A stretch of DNA of 64,000 nt from Megaustenia siamemsis (GCA_032433765.1 JAVIAB010000092.1:103646564-103710563), one strand, 5' to 3'; counted from the stretch's first letter, positions 22,416-34,516 are shown. Translations and numbers: made by a program. The notes: generated by a model not told the origin, from the sequence alone.

Positions 22416-24616
22416 GTGAAGACGCAATTGGTTCAGCACCTTATTGACAATTAAAAATACAACCACACACATTTATTAAGTTAAGAGTTATATATAAATA
22501 TGCTTAATGCTAAGGTAGGCAGTAAATAAAGCTTCTTGAGTTAGTTATAACGAAGTCTGAAAGGCAAGAGATGGCTAGTGGTTATGCATTACATATTACA
22601 ATCACCATTTCATTACAGCAGGGTCTCTGGCCCATTAGCTGACAAAGGCCTAGATAACAGAAGCTACATCGCCGTGCTCCCTGTAGTGCTGGCTCTTATA
22701 GATGATCTAGTTTTGCAGAACTTCTAGGGCAGAATAGATGACACAGTTTTTCAGTCATAGTCTGGAAATTGAAGAACTTCATCTCCAGTAAAAGTCGGCA
22801 ATGTCAAGGAAGCTGTTAGGACCCACCACTCTATGAGTCAAGGGCTTCTACCTTTATCAACTCGTGACATTACATTGATAACAACAACACAATTAATACA
22901 CACACACAAATACTCTACTAGAATGATAAATAAACAGGTGAAAATGAATTTTAAAATAATAAACATACAAGAAGGCGGGAAATGGAGGTACGTATAGAGA
23001 AGACTGCTAAATTATGGCGAATTATACAGAAGGAAATCAAAAGGAGGGGCTAAATATAATTGTATACTTAAAAGATTACATGCAATTATAGCAAAAACAG
23101 AACACAAATATTTGTTTTTCGAATTATTGGATAGCGTAAGAGATTGTAAGATAGAATCTGTATGAATCGATTGTTTATCGATGAGGGAACCTAAATCACA
23201 AATAAATGAAATTACTCAGGTTCCATTATCAATATGATGAAATCAAGGAATGAGTGAATGAAAAAGCCGGCGGACGAAGAAGAAATTTAAGTTATCTTAT
23301 GAATAAAAAAAGATGAACCATCTGTAAACTTTTATTTCCAAAATTATCATAATTGTGACAGATATCTGTGCTCTTTCTAACCCTGTTTTATCGCTTATTA
23401 TATTACATCTTTTAGTAGCAATTCCTAAACCCAGTGGAATGCTTGAAATATGGATTTTTGTGCAGGCGGTAAGGGGGGAGAAAAGAAACGAATGTGACCA
23501 TCTTCAGATAAAAGCCAACAACACTAAGAAGAGAGAAGGAAATAACAAAGAATAGAGATGGTAACAATGAAGGCTATATCGGAGATGACACAGTATTGCA
23601 GGTTCGACTTCGGCTAAACGAAACGATTGTTCACAAAACACCTACAATTGCTACACGCGAGGTAATTCTTTGTCTGACTAGTTAGTCATGAATTATTGAG
23701 AACTTCGTTACATTCAAAGTTTTCATACAAAAATTAAAGTGTTCATGTCATCTCGCCCAACGAGAAAATTGAGTAAAAGAAAAAAGAAAAAAAAAATATT
23801 GATTTGCTGTGATGTACTGAATAAAATATTGGAAGAAAATTTCAACATAAGGAAATGATATTTTTGATATTTTTACATTTTCTGGCTACTGGGTATGTCT
23901 TCTTTTTATTGTGTGTGCGTGTGTGTCGAGAGGGGGGAGTGAAGCGGTGTGAATGACAAATTAATTTTTAAAATGTAATTATCCCATCTTTCGAGTAATG
24001 TCTTTCTAGGCCACCAGAAAAGTTAGACCTTTTCAGCTGCAGATACGATGAGATGGACGGCTCTAACCAGTACACCACATGGCGACTTTTTTGCGCAACA
24101 CTAACCTCAACGCTACTTTTCTACTGCCTACCATAAATCGGATAATATTTATGACATTTTTGATAATTGCAGACAGCTGGGAGCTGGGTGGGGTTAAGGC
24201 ATCAATAGCATATTCAGAACGCGCTAACCAGGCGATACTAGCAGACTTTGTGAACGAGGATTCAGACTCAGCTTGGCACTCTCAGTCGACTCAGTTGATA
24301 AAGGGATGGGCACCTGGCTCACAGAAATCGAAAAGAAAATAATGAGAGCAAGAAAGAGAACTGTCCTTCTCTCACTTCCAAATGTTGTGGCCTGGTACTG
24401 TGAAATTATAGATATCAATGCCCTCTTCTCCCACCCGCCCACGACAGAAATATGTCGTTGAAGGGAAGTAGGGCGAGGGACGGGTGAAAATAGCTCAAAT
24501 TTAGTGATCAGGTCTACACATCTCAGCTTTGTTTTCACCCCAAAGTAACATTTTTGTTTTAATCTTGAAGATTCTGCATCATTTATGGATAAAGGAGTCT
24601 TAAGTCTAATTATTAG
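22416..24616. other. No gene seen
   Basis: Only short incidental open frames and short simple-sequence runs (for example GT-rich near 23920). No supported feature. Confidence 0.4.
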
Positions 24617-24618
24617 TA

Positions 24619-25908
24619 CAGTAAAGTCTCGATTATCCGGAATGCTCGGGGAAGAACCCATTCTGGATAATTGAATTTTTCTGGATAATCGAGAGTAAGA
24701 AAACCAAACTCAAAATTTATGAAAAAACATGATTGAAAAATTGCAATGCTCAGAAATATTTAAATTCGTGTGACATTCACTAGCTTTCTCTATCAACATG
24801 GGTCCTGATATTGGCATTCCTTTTCTTCTTCTTTCTAAAAACCACACATAAAGGACGTCGTCGAGTTTTTCAAATTTTGGCCGTTTCATACTTCGTCTCT
24901 GGTGTATATTGTTGCTGCTTTCAGACTCCGACGCAAACTTAAACAACTCATCTTTTTGATTTCGTATGTCATATAATGTTGAAGAGGCTATGCCAAATTC
25001 AGTCATCAAAACGTTGCGATTAACGCCTTTTTCAAGTCTACTAGCGATTTCAATCTTCTGGTTCAGTGTCAATACAGTTCGCTTGCGTTTACCTTTGCGG
25101 GAAATTGAGGTGTGGTTTGCACTCGCAGAGGCCATTATTTAACACAAAAATGTATTCCGTTAAAAAGTATGCACACATGCGTTTATAGCATATCATGTAT
25201 AATTTATACTGATGGAACGAATTTCAGCTTGCACAAATGTCTGAGACAAACTAACGTCAAACTCTGTATCTTACTCTTTTTGAATTTCCAGTCGGTAATT
25301 TTTGAACCCCTCCCCCTTTCTTCTCACCATCTCTATGTCACTGCACGCCGGCTGCTCAACCTTTGATTTATAATCATCAAAGTTATGGGCTCTTCAATTT
25401 TCACAAACAATACGTCTGCTTCTAATGTTCGGTCAGACTGTCAAACGCCATATTTTTGACAAATTCATGACCAACTTTAGATCTAAAGCAGGCTATGAGA
25501 AATTAAGCAAATTTGTAAAATCATGTAGATAAGTGTTTTTGGCACGACTAAGATTTCCGACAAAAACATTTAGTCGGGGGAAAAAGTGAAGATATAGACT
25601 GTCTGTCGCTTTTACTTGGAATATTTGGAGACACAATGTCTGGATTGAATAAAATATGTTCGCTCCTATTTGAAGTATATTACTGTAAATACACTATTGT
25701 AAACGCAATATTGTGTAATGATAGAGCCTGTAGAAGTAAGCGCAGCGCACAAACCGTGTTGTAGCGTTTTCGATTTCCGGATAAAGGCATTTAATTTAAC
25801 TGAACAAAACATGATTCAAGCTTTCTCCCTATAATAATTAAAAAAAAAAAAAGTCCGTTAAATTGAGAATTCCGGATTATTGAGTACCGCATAATCGAGA
25901 CTTTACTG
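24619..25908 (-). mobile_element. Tigger/pogo-type DNA transposon, internally deleted
   Basis: A 1290-bp element with inverted ends that match perfectly over CAGTAAAGTCTCGATTAT (left start 24619; right end complement the same, finishing at 25908), flanked by TA on both sides (24617-24618, 25909-25910). Extra copies of the GATTAT/GGATAA motif lie just inside the ends. The coding region is on the minus strand, and only its N-terminal part remains. Confidence 0.93.
24710..25135 (-). pseudogene. Tigger/jerky-like transposase, N-terminal CENP-B DNA-binding part
   Basis: This 141-codon frame starts MASASANHTS at 25135. It carries a first helix-turn-helix (KRTVLTLNQKIEIASRLEKG ... LMTEFGIASSTLYDI, about residues 18-60) and the start of the second CENP-B-type domain (KLDDVLYVWFLERRRKGMPI ... 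GPMLIEKA, about 90-125). This is the DNA-binding half of Tigger/pogo transposases. The DDE catalytic domain is absent: the frame runs within about 100 bases into the element end. The product could at most bind ends, not cut. The open frame suggests limited decay since the deletion. Confidence 0.85.
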
Positions 25909-26132
25909 TACATTCTTTGCATTCTTAATATTGGTATTTTATAAGAGTGGTTCCGGATTGTGACACCAGACACAAAACCGTTAACATAGTTAACTAATTA
26001 AATAGTTAAGTATAAATGATACATTAGTGCAATGATGCTTGTTACAAAAAGATAAAAAAATTAGGAAATTAGAGTTTCAGGAGATGCAACATTCCTATTT
26101 TAACCATAAAAATGTTTTAATTTTAAGAGCAA

Positions 26133-26135
<3 letters not shown>

Positions 26136-26167
<32 letters not shown>
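26136..26167. repeat. (TA)n microsatellite
   Basis: A TA run directly left of the L-A copy, possibly the insertion target. Confidence 0.95.
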
Positions 26168-26170
<3 letters not shown>

Positions 26171-26177
26171 ACTTAAA

Positions 26178-27212
26178 GAATGCCTAAAAAAGATACCTCT
26201 AGATGACACGGACAAATACGGCTAATATGTAATCTATACTGGGAGCAAAGAGCAATAATAAAATATAACAAAGAGTTCTCTACACCCATTGATATAAAAA
26301 GAGGAGTAAGACAGGGATGCATCCTGTCACCAAGCTTGTTCAATCTATACACTGAGCAAATCTTTAAAAACATCATAGAGATGCCAGGCCTACAAATTAA
26401 TGGAAAGATAATCAATAACCTAAGATATGCTGATGATACTGTACTACTAGCAGAAAATCCTAAAGACCTACAACAATTACTTAATGAAATAAACACGACA
26501 AGCAAAAAATATGGACTAGATATGAACATCAAAAAGACTAAAACTATGATCATAAACAAAGAAAATACTCAAAACCCACAAGTGGATATCAAAATTGAAG
26601 GAATAGACCTTGAGACAGTTCAGAACTACAACTACCTTGGACATACTATAACCAGTGATGGAAAATGTACAACTGAAATAAACAAAAGAATAGGAATGGC
26701 AAAAAGTAATTTTAATGTTATGAAGGACATACTAACATCAAAACAAATAACACCAAAGCTAAAACTAAGAATAGTAAAATGTTACATCTTCTCAATATTC
26801 CTATATGGTGCTGAAACATGGACATTAGACAAGAAAACAGAACAGAGAATTGAAGCCTTCGAAATGTGGATTTATAGAAGAATAGGTAGAATTGGATGGA
26901 AGGAAAAGAAAACAAACGATGAAGTCTTAAAACAACTAAAAATGAAAAGAGAACTTCTGAACACAATTAGAACAAGACAAATGCGATTCTTGGGCCATGT
27001 TAAAAGACACAACAGCCTACTGAAAGTAATCCTGGAGGGGAAAATACAAGGTAAAAGAGGCAGAGGCAGACCAAGATTAACATGGACGAGTAACATCAAA
27101 AGATGGACAAATCAACCGATGACAACCTGCAACATCAAAGCAAGAGATAGAGCAGAATGGCGCTCCATGGTAGCCAACCTTCCTTGCGGAGACGGCACTC
27201 AATGATGATGAT
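26178..27212 (+). mobile_element. L-A LINE, 5'-truncated copy
   Basis: The copy starts inside the reverse transcriptase and ends with the L-A 3' terminus and ATGATGATGA tail. The 3' frame, entered at 26336 and open to 27205 (289 codons), keeps NLRYADDTVLLAEN with an intact YADD, GHTITSDGKC, LYGAETWTLD, FLGHVKRHN, GKRGRGRPRLTW and ARDRAEWRSM. Domain B (GVRQGCILSPSLFN) lies just upstream in the same frame, and a frameshift near 26215 breaks the start. The endonuclease is missing. This copy has the best-preserved catalytic motif of the L-A group. Confidence 0.9.
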
Positions 27213-27227
27213 GAAAACTATGATCAT

Positions 27228-28118
27228 GTCATCAGATTTGTTTAATATTTATAGTGAGATTATTTTAAGATCCATAAGGGATATTCCTGGAATAACAATT
27301 GGAGGTCATAATATAAATAATCTAAGGTATGCTGATGATAGTCTTAATCGCTAAGAGTGAAAATGAGTTACAAGAAATGTTGGGCATAATAGTGAAAGAA
27401 AGTAAAAATAAAGGACTCAGCCTTAATAGCAAAAAGAAAGAGGTAATTGTAACAACAAAGAAAAAGACATCACCTCAGTGCAAAATAAAGACAAGTGGAA
27501 CAATATTAAAACAGGTAAATGAATTTAAATATTTGGGAACTTTGTTAACCTCAGATGGAAGATGTACAAAAGAGGTGAGATGCAGAATGGCTCAGGCAAA
27601 AGCAGCTTTCCAAAAAATGAGGAAGATACCATGCAATCCATTTTTGACAATAGAAACAATAAAGAGAGTTCTTAAATGTTATGTAGAGCCAGTCTTGACA
27701 TATGGATGCGAATCATGGACAATAGGACAACAGACAAGAAAATTACTGGAGTCTGTAGAAATGTGGTTTTACAGAAGAATGTTGAGAGTACCATGGACAG
27801 CTAAGAAGAGTAATGAAGATGTTCTGAGAGAGGTCAAATCAAAAAGAGAGCTAATTTCCAAAATTAGGAAGAAACAATCATCATTTTTTGGTCATTAAAT
27901 GAAAAGAGAACAACTGGAATATATAGTAACAACTGGAAAAATTGAGGGACGAAGAGATAGAGGGAAGCAAAGAGAAAAAATAACAGACAGCTTAAGAGAA
28001 TGGCTTGGCAGAAGGTCAACAACAGAAATGATAAATAGCTGTCGAGATCAAAAGTTGTGGAGAGACATGATCACCTACGCCAGTAGGCCCGGTACTTGAT
28101 GATGATGATGATGATGAT
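27228..28118 (+). mobile_element. L-B LINE, 5'-truncated copy
   Basis: Directly abuts the L-A tail. The reading begins SSDLFNIYSEIILRSIR and reaches NNLRYADDS, where a small deletion relative to 54830 shifts the frame. It continues 27329-27898 (FKYLGTLLTSDGRC, YVEPVLTYGCESW, FYRRMLRVPW, SKIRKKQSSFFGH), where an in-frame stop replaces the expected Val. It resumes 27899-28099 (TTGKIEGRRDRGKQRE) and ends CCGGTACTTGATGATGATG. Dead copy. Confidence 0.88.
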
Positions 28119-28168
28119 ATTAGTATATATATATATATACACACACACAGACGAATTTTTTACCTATA

Positions 28169-28986
28169 CAGTGTTTTGCAAAAAAAAAAATGATATTCGT
28201 ATTTTCACAAACTGATGACACCCATAAAACATAAAAGTAAATCATGATAAAAACCATATATCCAGAGTACAAATGACATCTCCCTTAACAATTAGCCGTG
28301 GTTTTATTTCAATATAATGTTGCCCTGTCGAGCAAGTCATACTTCACACAAATGTTTTGATTGATAATTGTTAGTTAGATTGCCCCAGTATTTCTCAGCT
28401 ATATTCACAAATTGTTCAACGTCTCTAAATTCATTCATTTACAACTAATTCTTGCGTAGTGCCTAAACGTCTTCAATTTAGCTTAGGTCGAAACTGTTGC
28501 TGGATCACTTCAGTACTGTCACATTCTTCTCTAGCAGTCATCTCCAGTGGTATGAGCTCTATCCCGTGAGTGATTGTCATGTTGAAATGTGCACACATAG
28601 GGAAACATGACCTGCACACATGTCAGAAGGTGCCCCTCTTGCATGTCGATGTATCATTTTTTTCGTGAGTATTTCTGTGAAAATTCATAGAGAGGTGAGA
28701 CCTCTTGCTGATACCTCTCCTCCAAAAGTGTCCTTTCTGAATATGTTCCGGTCTCTGGTAAACAAACATTATAAGTCTTCAGTCCAAACATTTATTCCAG
28801 TAGGATATTACCAAACTGAACATTTGTATGAACAGGAAAATAAAACAATATTTCATAACAAATGTTCATGTTCTTTGCACCAGCTCAAGCTCCACTGTTG
28901 AGTCTTTGTGAACACTAGTGTCGAAATTACCCTTTCTTGTGTACTTCATCCTTTTTGCGACATATTTATTATTTTGAAAAATACTG
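28169..28986 (-). mobile_element. Tc1/mariner-like element, decayed
   Basis: The imperfect inverted ends (CAGTGTTTTGCAAAA at left; complement of the right end CAGTATTTTTCAAAA) are flanked by TA (28167-28168 and 28987-28988). The interior, read on the minus strand in shifting frames, gives CTFQHDNHSRDRAHTTG (compare FxFQQDNxPKHTA of Tc1 transposases) and later a relic of the SPDLNPIE region. The N-terminal half is largely deleted. It is inactive. Confidence 0.65.
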
Positions 28987-28988
28987 TA

Positions 28989-29554
28989 TGTAGTATCCAG
29001 CACCGACTTAAATAAGATTTACACGATGGAGACAATTTAAATTGAATCTGAAAATCCACACTCTTTTTATTTTCGCTTCATTTTATTTCCATCTCCCATC
29101 ACATATTGCTGTTTCGCTGTTTCAGTCATCACAACTATAACTTTAATTTTCAGTTTTATCATTTCCACTTGTCAATGGAACGCATGAAACACTTCAGCTT
29201 TAGATAGAAAATTGCTGTAGCGTGACCCAAGTAGCAGCATGATATCCATGGAACATTTGGTTGAAATGTTCACTGTTAGGCACTCAATCCTATATAATGT
29301 TTGTTGTCTCTCACTAATTACTTAAACCTTATCACTCGTGTTTTTTTTTGAACGCCTAACATATTACTAATTCATTTGAATATGCAGCACAATGACTTTA
29401 ATAGCAAAGGAGAAAAGAAATATAACAACTACTGAAATTAAATCACTTGGCTTAACAAAGAAAGAGCGATGGAGAGAGAGAGAGCAAGAGAAAGTGAGAT
29501 AGAGAGAAGTTAAACTAGTAAGAAGCGCTGGAGTAGATAACAGTGTAAAATTAT
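28989..29554. other. No gene seen
   Basis: A purine-rich AGAGAG patch near 29470 is the only recognisable structure. Confidence 0.4.
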
Positions 29555-29566
29555 GACAGGAAAGCA

Positions 29567-30206
29567 TCATCATCATCATCATTGAGTGCCGTCTCCGCAT
29601 CGAAGGATGGCTGCCATGGAGCGCCATTCCACTCTGTCTCTTGCTTTGATGGTGCAGATTGTCATAGACTGACTTGTCCATCTTTTGATGTTACTCGTCC
29701 ATGTTAGTCTTGGTCTGCCTCTGCCTCTTTTACCTTGTATTTTTCCCTTCCAATATTACTTTTATTAGGCTGTTGTGTCTTTTAACATGACCCAACAATT
29801 TCATTTGTCTTGCTCTAATTGTGTTTAGTAATTCTCTTTTCATTTTTGGTTCGTTCGTTCGTTCGCTTTCGTCAGCTTTGACCTCTGACGAAGTCCCACC
29901 CACTCAATTTTGTGGGACTGAATTTTGCGTGTAAAGTCTGTTTTATCCATTACAGGATGCCCCTCGCCATGCAGGCAGATTTACTCCGACTTCAGAGGTA
30001 CTAATTTTTAGGGAATTAGTAAAACCCAGGTGTCCTCGCCAGGGTACGAACCCGGCTGTTGCCGTGGTAAGCCAACCGCCTATCGATTGCGCTAACCGGA
30101 CACCTCATTTTTGGTTGTTTTAAAACTTCTTCGTTTGTTTTCTTTTCTTTCCATCCAATTCTACCTATTCTTCTATAAGTCCACATTTCAAAGGCTTCAA
30201 TTTTCT
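29567..30206 (-). mobile_element. L-A LINE, 5'-truncated, containing SINE S2
   Basis: The 3' end of L-A (ATC tail, GAGTGCCGTCTCCGCATCGA) is on the left. The L-A reading is interrupted at 29852-30104 and resumes to 30206. The copy is flanked by a perfect 12-bp duplication GACAGGAAAGCA (29555-29566 and 30207-30218). It carries only the last ~390 bases of L-A. Confidence 0.93.
29852..30104 (-). mobile_element. S2 SINE (tRNA-derived) nested in L-A
   Basis: The 253-bp insertion has its own 12-bp duplication, TCATTTTTGGTT (29840-29851 and 30105-30116). On the minus strand it begins GGTGTCCGGTTAGCGCAATC. This head can fold as a tRNA-like shape: GGTGTCC pairs with GGACACC, and CCGGGTTCGTACCCTGG is a T arm containing the B box. 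The 3' end is a (CGAA)n tail. Not a functional tRNA gene: it continues into a SINE body. Confidence 0.88.
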
Positions 30207-30502
30207 GACAGGAAAGCACGGTGACAATAACAATTATAAGTTTTATTTGGAAAGAGTTGTGAATGTGCATGATCGTCGAAGCCTACAAGCACGTTTTCTC
30301 ATTCTTGAAGTATTGCTGAGGAAGTCATGGTTGAGGTGGTTCGCGTTTAATTTGGAAATTGCAATAAGGGCCGCCTACACAGAGTGTATATATCATTTCA
30401 TTCCCGACAGAGAATCTCATAGACCACGGTTCATCTCCTCGGCAAACGAACTGTGTATTCATCATGTTCATGCCTAAATGCTTTCCACTAACAATATTCT
30501 CT

Positions 30503-31373
30503 GACAATAATTACAGACAATAACAACTACAGACAATAATTACAAGCAATAACAACTACAGACAATAATTACAGACAATAACAACTACAGACAATATTTA
30601 CAGATAACTACAGACAATATTTACAAACAATAACAACTACAGACAATAATTACAGGCAATAACAACTACAGACAATAATTACAGATAACTACAGACAATA
30701 TTTACAGACAATAACAACTACAGACAATAAATACAGACAATAACAACTACAGACAATATTTACAGACAATAACAACTACAGACAATAATTACAAACAATA
30801 ACAACTACAGACAATATTTACAAACAATAACAACCACAGACAATAATTACAAACAATAACAACCACAGACAATAATTACAAACAATAACAACTACAGACA
30901 ATAATTACAAACAATAACAACTACAGACAATATTTACAAACAATAACAACTACAGACAATAATTACAAACAATAACAACCACAGACAATAATTACAAACA
31001 ATAACAACTACAGACAATATTTACAAACAATAACAACAACAGACAATAATTACAGACAATAACAACTTCAGACAATATTTACAAACAATAACAACTACAG
31101 ACAATATTTACAGACAATAACAACTTCAGACAATATTTACAGACAATAACAACTACAGACAATATTTACAGACAATAATAACTACAGATAATAATTACAG
31201 ACAATAACAACTACAGACAATAATTACAGACAATAACAACTACAGAAAATAACTACACTCAATAACAACTACAGACAATAATTACAGACAATAACAACTA
31301 CAGAAAATAACTACAGTCAATAACAACTACAGACAATAATTACAGACAATAACAACTACAGACAACGATTACA
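30503..31373. repeat. 29-bp minisatellite array (~30 units)
   Basis: A unit containing ACAATAACAACTACAGACAA, alternating with AATAATTACAAACA or AATATTTACAGACA variants. A few units are short near 30600-30700. The plus strand is nearly G-poor apart from the CAG. Confidence 0.95.
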
Positions 31374-33390
31374 TACAATGATGCATTTGTTAAACATTCT
31401 CTTCTCGGTATAAATTTTCTGTTATCTCATTTTTTCAGACTATTATTTGTTTATAGAATCCCTAATGCCAGTAGACATTACATAATGATGGTGATGTGAT
31501 GACACAAGCATCGTGCCAATATGAAGATTACCAATACTGAAGAGTGGCTTCAAGGATAAGCAAATATAGCAAGCTGTGAACCATTAATTTCTAGAAACTC
31601 CAGTAGTTTGAAATCATTATTGTTCTCAATGCTTGAACTTTGACTTATTCGTTGTCTATTTGTTTATGTTTTTATCACAGAAAATTATGTGCTGCTACTT
31701 TAGCACTGGCATATTCCTGTCTAAGCGTTAGCACACCTTTATCATTTAATTATAATGCTCTGTATACAAATGTCAGAATCTACTTTTAACTGTTATTGAC
31801 ACTTGTGAAATGGTGACGAATCTCAAATTCCACCAATTATATATTATTACAATGATATTCCAAGTAGCTTATTTTACATGCAACACACATTACAGGGTTT
31901 AAAGAGTTTTCACGATATAGTTTACTGCGGTTGATGGGAGACTTTTGAAAACAAATCAAGGGGTAAAATCTAATGCTTTGTGATAAGAGTTGCACGGTGT
32001 CTGATAAGAATGTTGCTCACGAAATAAACTGGATTTTGAACGAACGAAAACAGTTTACTAATAATAAACAGTGGTTCTTATGAGAAATAATTTTAGAAGC
32101 AGTAAGCGTGCAATATGTATTAACAGATTTATTTTAGTAATCAAGGAATAATTTTCACGTGTGTGTATACATATATATATATATATGTATAACTTTATTA
32201 AGAAGAAGAACTACTGATAAGGTATCCATACTTCGACAGCTTAAGGAATAGTATGCTGGGACCAAATTAAAATAGCTGTTCTTTGTCTTTGTTGACCTCA
32301 CATATATAGTTGTTACGGTTAGTAGAGCTGGACTCTATAAAGACCTAAAGAACGGTAGCCCATACTTCTTTAAACTGATCATATCATTTCATGAAGAAAT
32401 TAAAGTCTAAGTACAATTTGACGGTAGCACATCTTTGTGTTTTGAAGTCATGTCGAATTAAGCTGGATTGTGTCAATATCCTTATCCTCTGTGGAATTTG
32501 TTTTCTACCTTCTCAAACAATTCGTTGTCAGTGGCCATCAGAGACATTTATTTACGCTCAAGATATGACGACCGCTTTTTATCTTAGCTCATTTAAAAAA
32601 GAAAAAAAGAACTAAGGCTTAAAACGAAATATAGTCTCTGATGACTATGCAGCTGTAGTTACTCCTAATGAAGATACTTTAGAATCGTTGAGTGGCAAAT
32701 AATGCTACATGTTCTTGTTAGCAATAAGTGTACTGTTATGCTATTGTAGCACAATGGAAAATAAAACCTACGATTATTGCCTTAAATGGAAGCCCGCTTG
32801 AACAAGTACATATTTTCAACACAATTGTTTGTCATTTATACTTTTTTTTATTTGATCATGTATGTCGTTCTATGAAGATAAATACATTTACTTCTACTAT
32901 ACATTCAACATGTTTAGAAGAAGCTGAATCTTAAAATTAAGAAAAAAAAACCTTTCATGACTTAAAATTAAATATTGCAGCCCCCGAAACACTGAAATGT
33001 ACCAGTATTGATATGTTTATTACGAGCTACTAAAATATCGTTCAAACATAACAATTTACTTTAGCTACAAGAAAACTGTCCATTGTGTGTGTGTGTGGTG
33101 TCACCAATTGAAACTACTTACTGAACTATCCATCTTAAGCATTAGGGAAATGTTAGGGCTCAGGACGTCGTCATCCATAAACGCTGCTAAATATTGAAGT
33201 TAAGAACTAAAATACCACTTTGAGATGAACACAAAGAGCTGTGTCCACTATCTCGAATATACTGTCACGAAGAAGAACTATATATGGGAATTGGCAAGAC
33301 GTCATTAACATTTGGGAAATGAACATAAAGATTTTGAAATAACGCGAAATTAACATTCACGACCAAAACCCTGTTTCATCATACCTGTTT
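31374..33390. other. No gene seen
   Basis: Mostly unique-looking AT-rich DNA with a short TA run near 32170 and a short GT run near 33085. No coding region could be supported. Confidence 0.4.
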
Positions 33391-33394
33391 GTTT

Positions 33395-33800
33395 AGTGCA
33401 CTTCTTTATGGACAGCATATTCAAAAAACGAGAAAAGACTAAATAGTTTCTGCGTGCGCTGTCTCAGAAAAGTAATGTGTATTAAATGGCAGGACAAAAT
33501 AATCAACTCAGGTGTCCTGGAACGTTCTTGCCGTCCATCTATTACGACAAGACTCAGGAGTCAAAGATTCAATTTAGTTGGGACATGTTAGAAGAATAGA
33601 CACAAAACGTGTCTCTAAGCAAATATTGTAGAGTTTGTTAACGGGAAGCGACCTGTGTGGGCAGACCAAAATTTAGATACCATGATGTCCCCAAGGCATC
33701 CCTAAGTGAATTATCCATTGGTAACACAAAATGGGAAGTGCTTCTAGATGATCGTAGAAAATGGAGGAGATATTTAAAGAGCAGTATGCTAACATACTAG
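33395..33800 (+). pseudogene. L-G LINE C-terminal relic
   Basis: Broken frames spell the usual LINE C-terminal order: a degenerate LxYG region, FCVRCLRKVMCIKWQDKI, a VLERSCRPSI segment, LVGHVRRIDTKRVSKQI, a GRPKFRYHDVPKASL segment and LLDDRRKWRRYL. There are several frameshifts and an internal stop. This relic differs from L-A to L-F and is old. Confidence 0.7.
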
Positions 33801-33997
33801 AATGATTGAAGTCAAAGTTAGAAGAAAAAATACACGGGAGAAAAGAGGCGAGATCCTCCCATATAAAACTGCTTTGTTCAATCTATGGCCAAACCTACCA
33901 TTTCAATATTAGTCAGGTCAGCTGAGAAACTGCTTGCCCAATAAAACAGCGTCGGGCAGTTACTATCGTAAACCAGAATCTCTCTATTTTGTACAAG

Positions 33998-34000
<3 letters not shown>

Positions 34001-34060
<60 letters not shown>
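34001..34060. repeat. (TA)n followed by (GA)n microsatellite
   Basis: About 40 bases of TA pass straight into about 20 bases of AG. Confidence 0.97.
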
Positions 34061-34061
<1 letters not shown>

Positions 34062-34164
34062 TATCCGCATGTGCAGACGTACTAGCAATATATATATATT
34101 TCTTCTATTTTCAAACGATCAAGCACTAATACTCAGAAAAATAGAATAATATAAGAACATTTAA

Positions 34165-34505
34165 ATAGATTTAGTAGAACAGGAACTCAATACAACATGA
34201 ATATCAACATCAATAAAACAGAAGTCAAGAATATCGCAAAAGTGAAACAGAATATTAAAATAATGGATGGACGCCAAACAACTAAAAAAAGAGGAAGAAT
34301 TTAAATATCTCTAAAGTCTAGTTATAAACAAACAATAATTCACAAGCAGCAGAAATAGACACAAAATGCAAGAAAGAAAGCTTGTCAAATTGTCGGGCTT
34401 TGGCCGACAATGAAATAACACTTTAGGTAAAACGGGAACTCTACAATACCATCTTCATTGCAACATTGTGCTACCAATGTCAAACTAGGGCCCTTAATAC
34501 GAGAA
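34165..34505 (+). pseudogene. L-E LINE relic, left half
   Basis: Decayed LINE reading with MNININKTEVKNI, EEFKYL and LCYQCQTRALNTRNK. It stops at the L-A insertion and appears to continue at 37870 with NKISNINMKCVRWITGN. Several frameshifts. Confidence 0.65.
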
Positions 34506-34516
34506 ATAAGTCATCA

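Noticed and set aside
24079..24661. Overlapping frames on both strands (87, 62 and 145 codons)
   Set aside because: No recognisable domain, strands conflict, and the minus-strand frame runs into the Tigger end at 24619.
30016..30120. A genuine tRNA gene on the minus strand
   Set aside because: The tRNA-like fold lies inside a 253-bp insertion with target duplications and a (CGAA)n tail, so it is a SINE head.
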